Shown: piece by piece, positions 1 to 5,559 of the stretch | Position numbering within the stretch: the first letter of the stretch is position 1 | How the letters are laid out: each line of letters opens with the position of its first letter | The notes under the pieces: model-generated | What the model saw: only the letters and a program-made list of their open reading frames with translations | What the model was told of the DNA's origin: nothing | Databases searched by the model: none | Made by a program: the position numbers and the translations under genes | NCBI GenBank assembly: GCA_934247855.1 | Contig: CAKQKA010000092.1 | Coordinates: 1-5,750 of the forward strand | Reading direction: 5' to 3' | Length of the DNA: 5,750 nt | DNA from: an uncultured Clostridia bacterium | GTDB taxonomy: Bacteria; Bacillota; Clostridia; Christensenellales; Borkfalkiaceae

Positions 1-512
1 GTCCAATCGGCATACAAGGTACCACAGGCGCAGTCGGAGCGACAGGTCCTACAGGAGCCACAGGCCCCACGGGTGCAACCGGCGAAACAGGTGCAGTCGG
101 AGCGACAGGTCCTACGGGTGCCACAGCAATAAATGACATAGCACAATTCAACGGCACAATTCAAACGACAGCCGCAAATACACCTTTCGCTATAACGCAG
201 ACATTTAACAATTTTGAAGACGGTAAAGTAGCCGCCGGCACGAACGGAACCTCAATAACATTACAACCCGGCACATACCTTATAGAATATAATACCGACG
301 CAACGACGCAAGGAGCTACAAATTCCGCCGCTTTCTACCTGAACGGAACGCAGGTGCCTCAAACGACTTCAACGCAAACAACCACAGGCACACTCAAAGG
401 AAAAACCGTTTTAACGGTAAACGACGCATCCTCCACCCTCGAATTAAGAAACGCAGGCACGGATTCGCTTGCAACCAGCAATACCGGCATATTTATACAA
501 TCCGTCGGATAA
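1..512 (+). CDS. Collagen-like surface protein, C-terminal part (5' end outside window)
   Basis: The reading frame enters from the left edge (first whole codon at base 3) and gives 169 residues before the TAA at 510-512. Residues 1-41 are an unbroken run of Gly-X-Y triplets, mostly GAT, GPT, GET and GAV, with Thr usual in the Y position, as in bacterial collagen-like proteins such as BclA. Residues 42-169 form a Thr/Asn/Gly-rich domain with alternating polar and hydrophobic stretches and motifs such as PGTYLIEY and FYLNGT, ending FIQSVG. This resembles the trimeric jelly-roll head that follows collagen stalks in BclA-type spore or surface proteins. The Thr-rich triplets are typical glycosylation targets in that family. 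The start, any anchoring segment and the full stalk length lie upstream. The gene is closed by a hairpin terminator, so it is not cotranscribed with rpmB. The surface or exosporium location is inferred from the family. Confidence 0.85.
   Translation, partial: PIGIQGTTGAVGATGPTGATGPTGATGETGAVGATGPTGATAINDIAQFNGTIQTTAANTPFAITQTFNNFEDGKVAAGTNGTSITLQPGTYLIEYNTDATTQGATNSAAFYLNGTQVPQTTSTQTTTGTLKGKTVLTVNDASSTLELRNAGTDSLATSNTGIFIQSVG
24..126 (+). repeat. 63-bp tandem period within the collagen-like coding region
   Basis: Bases 24-63 and 87-126 match at 37 of 40 positions, including an exact 23-base stretch at 30-52 and 93-115. The offset is 63 bases, or seven Gly-X-Y triplets. The three differences (29/92, 53/116, 56/119) are all synonymous third-codon changes. 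This suggests duplication of a seven-triplet unit within the stalk. The array probably continues upstream of the window. Confidence 0.8.
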
Positions 513-516
513 TACC

Positions 517-552
517 AAAACTCCGTTTGCAAAAAAAAGCAGACGGAGTTTT
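517..552 (+). terminator. Intrinsic terminator after the collagen-like gene
   Basis: A 14-base arm at 517-530 pairs with 539-552 with one G-T wobble around an 8-A loop. The stem ends in a run of T on the + strand and begins with a run of A, so it could stop transcription from either side. It starts four bases after the stop codon. Confidence 0.85.
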
Positions 553-696
553 ATATCTCACAAAAAAGTATTGCTTACGCAAAACTATCCGCACCTTGAC
601 GAAAACGGCAAAAATAGCACAAAGCTTAACAATGCTTTGCTCAAATAACATATAAAACGGACCATTCAAAAAAAAATAAATAAAATTAGAGAAACC

Positions 697-725
697 TTGA
701 AAATTTTCTTGCATTTTTCAATAAT
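697..725 (+). promoter_or_regulatory. Candidate sigma-A promoter for rpmB
   Basis: TTGAAA (697-702) and AATAAT (720-725) are separated by 17 bases, each matching the vegetative consensus at five of six positions. A second, overlapping choice is TTGCAT (709-714), 17 bases, TATAGT (732-737), which has a weaker -35. Either would start a transcript 45-60 bases before the rpmB start. The A-rich run upstream (668-685) could act as an UP element. Confidence 0.55.
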
Positions 726-792
726 TGATGATATAGTACATAAAGCGTGATAAAAAAAGAAACAGCCATCTTACTTATTTGGAGGTGTAGAT

Positions 793-981
793 ATGTCAAG
801 AGTTTGCAGTGTATGCGGAAAAGGAAAACTGTCAGGCAACAAAGTCAGCCACAGTAACCGTAAAACTCCTCGCTTATACAGCGCAAATGTTCAAAAGGTC
901 AGAGTTATGAAAGACGGCGTAATGACCTCTGAATACGTGTGTACTCGTTGCCTTAAGAGCGACAAAGTTACGAGAGTTTAA
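793..981 (+). CDS. rpmB: 50S ribosomal protein L28
   Basis: This is a complete 62-residue L28, a small protein of the large ribosomal subunit. The N terminus (MSRVCSVCGKGKLSGNKVSH), the following NRKTPR stretch and the C-terminal RCLKSDKV region are all characteristic of the family. Two CxxC pairs, C5/C8 and C50/C53, make this the zinc-binding (C+) form rather than the cysteine-free paralogue used under zinc limitation. The start is fixed by GGAGG at 781-785, seven bases before the ATG. The gene stands alone, with a promoter upstream and its own terminator ten bases after the stop, as is common for rpmB in Bacillota. Nothing about it appears abnormal. Confidence 0.97.
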   Translation: MSRVCSVCGKGKLSGNKVSHSNRKTPRLYSANVQKVRVMKDGVMTSEYVCTRCLKSDKVTRV

Positions 982-991
982 TTTTAAAATT

Positions 992-1021
992 AACGACTAC
1001 TTTATGTAGTTGTTTTTTTTT
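992..1021 (+). terminator. Intrinsic terminator after rpmB
   Basis: A 9-bp stem (992-1000 with 1006-1014, one G-T wobble) has a TTTAT loop and is followed by seven T (1015-1021). It isolates rpmB from the next operon. Confidence 0.9.
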
Positions 1022-1089
1022 GCCGTTTTCGAACTTTTTTAACTATATATTTAAAATAAATATAGAAAAATATTTTTTTTAAAAAAACA

Positions 1090-1118
1090 TTGACAATACC
1101 GATTGTATATGGTAAAAT
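1090..1118 (+). promoter_or_regulatory. Near-consensus sigma-A promoter for the RDD/membrane protein operon
   Basis: A perfect -35 TTGACA (1090-1095) is followed by 17 bases and then TAAAAT (1113-1118). A TG at 1110-1111 gives an extended -10. The 40 bases upstream are almost entirely A and T and could act as an UP element. The expected transcription start is near 1125. A perfect TATAAT at 1167-1172 also lies in the leader but lacks a convincing -35. The longest possible open frame of the next gene would begin at the TTG of this -35 box, so that start is not real. Confidence 0.85.
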
Positions 1119-1209
1119 ATGCAAGGCTAAAAAGTACGGTAATCGTTCTTTAACATTATTTAATACTATAATTCAAAACAATATTTTTTCGGAGCGAATA
1201 AAAAACCGA

Positions 1210-2019
1210 ATGATATACGATTTACAAAAAGCGAGCGTAATGAAGCGATTTTCGGCTTTTCTGCTTGATATTATTTGTGTTTGTATTGCAGCCACCCTGT
1301 TTGCATTGTTGTTAAGCATAGCGGTTGATTATAACGGATGGAACGATAAATATCAAGATCTTAAAACACGCTACGAACAGAAATACGGGATAAATTCTCT
1401 TTCGCAGGAAGAATACAATGCTTTATCCGAACAGGAAAAGAAAGAGTATAACGAAAAAAACGAAAAAGCCCGTCAAGAAGCAGAAAAAGCACTTCAGATC
1501 GCATATAAGAATAAAGATCCAGAAGCGGTCGAAACCGTAAAAACGATCAATATGGTAAACAACCTGACATTGATTCTTTTAAGCGTCAGTATTTTTCTGG
1601 CGTTTCTCGTAGTAGAATTCATCGTACCTCTAATCCTTAAAAACTGTCAGACATTAGGAAAAAAGATTTTCTCTGTAGCCGTTATGCGCACGAATTCAAC
1701 AAAAGTAAACTCTGTCGTAATGTTTATCAGGGCTATGCTCGGACAATATGCAATTGAAACCATGATCCCCCTATATGTTCTGCTGAAAGTCTTTTTTCTG
1801 GGTAACGGCGGAATAATTGATTTGATTCTTATAGGGGCTTTGCTCTTATGCCAGATAATAGTCTTTTTTGCATCAAAAACTTTTTCTTTTATTCACGATT
1901 TGCTAGCGGCAACCGTATGTGTGGATTTATCTACACAATTAATATTCGACGATGAGGAAGCAAAGATAAAGTACATCGAAAAAATTCATGCAGAAAAAGT
2001 AAAAGAAGAAGCTTATTGA
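1210..2019 (+). CDS. RDD-family integral membrane protein with a long charged insert
   Basis: This 269-residue membrane protein opens with MIYDLQKASVMKRFSAFLLD, the usual start of RDD proteins. R13 and D20 are likely the conserved Arg and first Asp, and D230 in FIHDLLAATV the later one. The QTLGKK motif at 147-152 is also typical. Predicted helices lie at about 14-38, 117-144, 183-198 and 201-222. Residues 41-112 are a strongly charged Glu/Lys-rich, probably helical insert with no hydrophobic segment, longer than the usual loop. The C-terminal 25 residues are charged. The ATG at 1210 is chosen because it matches the family start and lies after the promoter; its Shine-Dalgarno is poor (GGAG at 1191-1194, 15 bases away). 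ATG 1240 is an alternative. Family members are mostly uncharacterised, and some are proposed to act in ion or small-molecule transport. The function here is unknown. Confidence 0.8.
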   Translation: MIYDLQKASVMKRFSAFLLDIICVCIAATLFALLLSIAVDYNGWNDKYQDLKTRYEQKYGINSLSQEEYNALSEQEKKEYNEKNEKARQEAEKALQIAYKNKDPEAVETVKTINMVNNLTLILLSVSIFLAFLVVEFIVPLILKNCQTLGKKIFSVAVMRTNSTKVNSVVMFIRAMLGQYAIETMIPLYVLLKVFFLGNGGIIDLILIGALLLCQIIVFFASKTFSFIHDLLAATVCVDLSTQLIFDDEEAKIKYIEKIHAEKVKEEAY

Positions 2020-2057
2020 TCAGTTACTGAAAATAACATCGATACGGAGGAACACCG

Positions 2058-2546
2058 ATGAATACTCCATTGTTTCTACAAAAAAACAGAGCATTATTTT
2101 ATAAACTTTCAGTCATCTTCGGCGGAGCGCTTATATTTATTGCCGGAATGCTGTTTGTTTTATTAGCGGATCTCGAACTGAAAGTAAGATCGTCATGGCT
2201 TTTTTTAGTCATAATTTTCTCAATCGGTTCGGCCGTGGCAATGTTTTTATCCGATAAGCTCGAAGAAAAAAGAAAATGGTTAATTTCGGTAAAGGTTATC
2301 GCCGTCGTATGCGCGATAGCTTTAATTGTTATTTTGCCGGTTTTCATGAATGCAGCTTTAACCTCGACGGTTAAAGCAAATTCAGATGAATTTAACAGAG
2401 ATCTGTTTGCCCTTGCAACTATTTTTAAAACAGAAGTCAAAGAACAGGTAAAAGTTATTTCGATAATTCCTATGATTATCGCTATTCTCGCAGCTTTAGT
2501 TCAGATTTTTAATCTTGTTCTTGCAGTTTTAAAAAAGAACGATTGA
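2058..2546 (+). CDS. Unrecognised four-helix membrane protein
   Basis: This 162-residue protein was not assigned to any family. It has four clear hydrophobic segments at about 15-37, 46-64, 76-98 and 133-157. Short basic stretches at 8-16, 66-73 and the Lys-Lys near the C terminus suggest that both ends and the 2-3 loop are cytoplasmic. The 3-4 loop (about 99-131), which carries acidic and Ser/Thr residues, would then be outside. There is no signal peptidase or lipobox motif and no catalytic motif. The start is well fixed by GGAGG at 2046-2050, seven bases before the ATG. It lies 38 bases after the RDD gene with no terminator between, and a terminator follows directly, so the two are almost certainly one transcript. 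A joint membrane role is inferred from this pairing only. Confidence 0.75.
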   Translation: MNTPLFLQKNRALFYKLSVIFGGALIFIAGMLFVLLADLELKVRSSWLFLVIIFSIGSAVAMFLSDKLEEKRKWLISVKVIAVVCAIALIVILPVFMNAALTSTVKANSDEFNRDLFALATIFKTEVKEQVKVISIIPMIIAILAALVQIFNLVLAVLKKND

Positions 2547-2556
2547 CAAGGGCTTT

Positions 2557-2587
2557 AGCCAAAGTCGTCAACGTCTTTGGCTTTTTT
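2557..2587 (+). terminator. Intrinsic terminator closing the RDD operon
   Basis: AGCCAAAG (2557-2564) pairs perfectly with CTTTGGCT (2575-2582) around a 10-base loop. The loop can add an inner CGT/ACG pairing. A run of six T (2582-2587) follows. It separates the membrane-protein pair from the ABC importer operon. Confidence 0.9.
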
Positions 2588-2663
2588 ATGATATAACGGA
2601 ATTATGATTTTATTCGTTTTTCGGATAAAACGCTTCTAATAAAAATAAGGAAAAAGCAAATCT

Positions 2664-4559
2664 ATGAAAGTAATTCTTAAAGATTTAACAAAAATTTTCC
2701 AAAGTAAACATGTTAAGGGTGAAGAAGTCGTTGCCGTCAATAATTTCAATTATGAAATTCCCGACGGAAAATTAGTCGGTCTTTTGGGGCCGTCGGGCTG
2801 CGGAAAAAGCACTACCCTTTATATGATTTGCGGTCTGCAAAAACCCACAAGCGGACAGATTTTCTTTGGCGACAATGACGTTACGGAATTAACGCCCGAA
2901 AACAGAGGCGTCGGACTTGTCTTCCAGAACTACGCCCTTTACCCACATATGACGGTAAAGCAGAACATCATGTTCCCGCTTGAAAATCTCAAAGGCGAAG
3001 ATAAGCTTTCCAAAGCCGAAAGATTGGAAAGAACGTATAAGGTTGCAAAACTCGTTCAGATAGACAACCTTATGGATCGTAAGCCTAACGAACTTTCGGG
3101 CGGTCAGCAGCAGCGTGTCGCAATCGCGCGTGCGCTTGTAAAGATGCCCCGCGTTCTTTTACTCGACGAACCGCTATCCAACCTCGACGCTCGTCTCAGA
3201 CTGCAGACGAGAGAGGAAATTAAACGTATTCAACGTGAGACGAACATTACTACCGTATTCGTAACGCACGACCAGGAAGAGGCAATGTCTATTTCCGATC
3301 AGATAGTCGTTATGAAACTGGGCGTCGTTCAACAAGTCGGCGCACCTCAGGCGGTTTACGACAACCCGATCAATCTGTTTGTCGCAAAATTCCTCGGCAC
3401 ACCTCCTATCAACGTATTTGCGGGTACAGTTAAGAATCAAAAACTATACATAGGCGATGAGGTCGTCCTCGGAGCCAAAGGAATATCCGACCGCGAAGTA
3501 TATGTGGGTATTCGTCCTGAGGGCTTTATCTTTGCGCCAGACGGCGACTTGCACGTCAACCTTTCCAACGTAGAAGTTATGGGACGTGACGTCAGCATAG
3601 TATCCACAAGCGAATACTCGGTCAACCCGATAATCAGATCGATTATCGACGCGGACAACAAAGTCGATACATCGGCGAAAACGGTAGCTTTCAAATTAAA
3701 ACCGCATAAAGTATTTATTTTCGATAAAGAAACGTTTTTGGAGGACTACGGACAACTATCCGAACTCGGCGGCGAGACTTTTAACTTCGGTTTCGGCAAC
3801 TTTAAGCAAGTCATCGAATATCAAAAATTCCTTGACTGTCTGAAAACAACCTTAATACTATGCGTGACTACGGTTCCTATATCGACCTTTTTAGCGTTGA
3901 TAATTGCCGTGTGTCTTAATTCCATAGGTCCGCTCAGACGTTTTTTACAAACGATATTCTTTCTCCCCTATGTAACAAACACGATTGCAATCGGTATGGT
4001 TTTTGCCGCAATGTTCAACATAGTCGGAACAATTGATTCGTCGGGAACGAGAATAGTTACCAAAGGCATCGTAAACAACGTCATAGAGTTTTTTGGCGGA
4101 CACTATATTAACTGGATAAACAACAACTCGACCTATACGCACAATATGATCGTATTGATTATATATATTGTCTGGAACGCACTGCCCTTTAAAATTCTTA
4201 TCCTTCTGGGCGGACTGCAAAGCGTTAACAAACAGTACTATGAAGCGGCGAAAGTCGACGGTACAAGCCGAATCAGAACATTCTGGCGTATAACGGTTCC
4301 CATGCTTTCGCCTATGATCGCGTACGTGGTAATAACCGGCTTCATCGGTGGATTTAAAGAGTATTCGAGCGTTGTAGGTATATTCGGTCAGGTAGAAGCG
4401 GAGCAAGGTAAACTTATGACCATGGTCGGTTACATTTATCAATCGCTCGGCAGCAATAAAGAAGGCAGAGCAAGCGCTGCTGCCCTGATTCTGTTTTGCA
4501 TAATAATGGTTGTAACATTGATCAACCTTTATGTAAGCAAAAAGAAAGTTCATTACTGA
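2664..4559 (+). CDS. CUT1 ABC importer: ATPase fused to a MalF-type permease
   Basis: This 631-residue protein joins two parts that are normally separate. Residues 1-240 are a MalK/UgpC/MsmX-type ATPase with Walker A GPSGCGKST (42-50), Q-loop Q88, signature LSGGQQQR (144-151), Walker B LLLDEP with catalytic E169, D-loop to D175 and switch H202. FLGTPPIN (243-250) marks the carbohydrate-importer class, and a TOBE domain follows (about 280-355, ending near FDKET). All catalytic residues are present. After a roughly 35-residue hydrophilic linker, residues 394-624 are a binding-protein-dependent permease with five helices (about 394-418, 427-453, 494-517, 548-575, 604-624). Its EAA loop has E527-A-A, G533 and P546. 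The first helix of a usual six-helix MalF-type protein is missing. No in-frame stop or restart is visible at the junction. The start has AAGGA at 2647-2651, a 12-base gap that is rather long. No strong promoter was seen at 2588-2650. The substrate is unknown, probably a sugar. Confidence 0.9.
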   Translation: MKVILKDLTKIFQSKHVKGEEVVAVNNFNYEIPDGKLVGLLGPSGCGKSTTLYMICGLQKPTSGQIFFGDNDVTELTPENRGVGLVFQNYALYPHMTVKQNIMFPLENLKGEDKLSKAERLERTYKVAKLVQIDNLMDRKPNELSGGQQQRVAIARALVKMPRVLLLDEPLSNLDARLRLQTREEIKRIQRETNITTVFVTHDQEEAMSISDQIVVMKLGVVQQVGAPQAVYDNPINLFVAKFLGTPPINVFAGTVKNQKLYIGDEVVLGAKGISDREVYVGIRPEGFIFAPDGDLHVNLSNVEVMGRDVSIVSTSEYSVNPIIRSIIDADNKVDTSAKTVAFKLKPHKVFIFDKETFLEDYGQLSELGGETFNFGFGNFKQVIEYQKFLDCLKTTLILCVTTVPISTFLALIIAVCLNSIGPLRRFLQTIFFLPYVTNTIAIGMVFAAMFNIVGTIDSSGTRIVTKGIVNNVIEFFGGHYINWINNNSTYTHNMIVLIIYIVWNALPFKILILLGGLQSVNKQYYEAAKVDGTSRIRTFWRITVPMLSPMIAYVVITGFIGGFKEYSSVVGIFGQVEAEQGKLMTMVGYIYQSLGSNKEGRASAAALILFCIIMVVTLINLYVSKKKVHY

Positions 4560-4570
4560 GAGGTGCAATT

Positions 4571-5467
4571 ATGAGCGAAAACAATACATCAACCCTCATG
4601 CATGAACGCGATATGCAAAAGCAAACGAACAAACAAAAGGTTGTTCAGATAGTCGTTAAAGTACTGATATATGCTTTTTTATGCTTTATGGCTATAATCG
4701 TACTCTTCCCTTTCTATTGGATGATTATATCATCATTAAAATCGTTTGAAGAATACCGTGAAAGCGTTCCGACGTTCTGGCCTCGTCATGTAATTTTCCA
4801 GAACTATCAAACCGCTTTTACGCAAGCTAAACTCGGCAGTTTGTTCTTAAACACAGCATATGTCGGTATAGTTTCGACAGTTCTGTCATTAATCATAACC
4901 GTTTTGTCCGCATTTGCGTTTGCAAGACTGGAATTTAAAGGCAAAAACCTTTTATTCTCGATCCTTCTCGGAACGATGATGATCCCGGGCGAACTCTTTA
5001 CGATTACCAACTATATTACTGTTTTCTCATTTAAATGGCAATATACATACGTTGTATTGATAGTTCCGTTCCTTGTCAGCGTATTCTACATATACCTGCT
5101 GAGGCAGAACTTTCTGCAGATTCCGAACGAACTTTACCTTGCCGCAAAAGTTGACGGAACAAGCGACCTTAAATATTTGTGGAAAGTAATGATTCCGCTC
5201 GCTATGCCTACCCTCATTTCTATTACGATATTAAAAATGATGGGTGCATGGAACTCATATGTCTGGCCGAGACTCGTTGCAAACGACGACGCACACAGAC
5301 TTATAACGAACGGACTCAGGAACGCATTTACGACAACCACCGGCGAAACAGATATTCCTGTTCAGATGGCTGCCGTAGCGATAGTTTCTTTCCCTCTCTT
5401 CATGGTATTCATATTCTTAAGAAAATACATTATGAAAGGCGTAAGCCGCAGCGGTATCAAAGGCTAA
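4571..5467 (+). CDS. CUT1 ABC importer, MalG-type permease
   Basis: This 298-residue inner-membrane permease is the second half of the translocation channel and partners the permease part of the upstream fusion. After a hydrophilic N terminus (1-27) it has six helices at about 28-54, 91-119, 127-149, 158-178, 208-230 and 264-284. The EAA loop at 187-210 (NELYLAAKVDGTS, then MIPLAMP) docks onto the ATPase. In it the first Ala of EAA is replaced by Leu-Tyr-Leu spacing before A191-A192, within family variation. The C terminus, GIKG, resembles the usual MalG-type ending. Length and helix count are normal, in contrast to the fused partner. The start is ATG 4571 because AGAGGTG (4559-4565), overlapping the previous stop, sits five bases before it. 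A longer frame from TTG 4496 would overlap the fusion gene and has no such site. The 11-base gap shows translational and transcriptional coupling with the fusion. Confidence 0.93.
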   Translation: MSENNTSTLMHERDMQKQTNKQKVVQIVVKVLIYAFLCFMAIIVLFPFYWMIISSLKSFEEYRESVPTFWPRHVIFQNYQTAFTQAKLGSLFLNTAYVGIVSTVLSLIITVLSAFAFARLEFKGKNLLFSILLGTMMIPGELFTITNYITVFSFKWQYTYVVLIVPFLVSVFYIYLLRQNFLQIPNELYLAAKVDGTSDLKYLWKVMIPLAMPTLISITILKMMGAWNSYVWPRLVANDDAHRLITNGLRNAFTTTTGETDIPVQMAAVAIVSFPLFMVFIFLRKYIMKGVSRSGIKG

Positions 5468-5483
5468 AAATACGCGTAAGCGT

Positions 5484-5512
5484 TTAAAAAATCGGTAATA
5501 TGAGCCTATAAA
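5484..5512 (+). promoter_or_regulatory. Weak candidate internal promoter before the binding-protein gene
   Basis: TTAAAA (5484-5489) and TATAAA (5507-5512) are 17 bases apart, matching the consensus at four and five of six positions. The region is AT-rich, so chance is a real possibility. A separate start here would let the binding protein be made in excess over the permeases, which is usual for these systems. That role is inferred. Confidence 0.25.
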
Positions 5513-5537
5513 AATAATAAATCGGCTCAAAATATTA
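5496..5537 (+). other. Intergenic hairpin between permease and binding-protein genes
   Basis: TGAGCC (5501-5506) pairs with GGCTCA (5524-5529) around a 17-base AT-rich loop. TAATAT (5496-5501) can add pairs with ATATTA (5532-5537) across a small bulge. No T run follows, so it does not look like a full terminator. Hairpins at this place in importer operons often stabilise or partly attenuate the mRNA. That role is inferred. Confidence 0.45.
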
Positions 5538-5559
5538 TAAAAAGGATGGAAAAAGGCAT

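Noticed and set aside
1..126. Short repeated units at the left edge as a possible CRISPR array
   Set aside because: The repeats are in-frame Gly-X-Y codons with synonymous third-base changes and no unique spacers.
493..714. 73-residue open frame on the minus strand
   Set aside because: It runs through the collagen gene terminator, has no Shine-Dalgarno, and its Phe/Lys-rich text reflects AT-rich noncoding DNA.
2543..2548. TTGACA overlapping the stop of the four-helix protein gene
   Set aside because: No -10-like sequence lies 16-18 bases downstream; that stretch is the terminator loop.
3740..3745. GGAGGA inside the fusion gene near the junction, as a possible restart site for a separate permease
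   Set aside because: No ATG, GTG or TTG lies at a usable distance in the permease frame. The bases simply encode Leu-Glu-Asp.
3832..3861. Promoter-like TTGACT, 18 bases, TACTAT within the fusion gene
   Set aside because: The -10 is poor and no start codon with a Shine-Dalgarno follows in the permease frame. Probably chance.
3945..4568. 207-residue minus-strand frame opposite the permease part of the fusion
   Set aside because: It is a shadow of the coding strand with no recognisable domain and no ribosome binding site. The + strand carries a clear permease.
5179..5487. 102-residue + strand frame overlapping the MalG-type gene
   Set aside because: It lies in another frame of a clear permease gene, is rich in Arg/Tyr/Cys, and has no membrane segment or family likeness.
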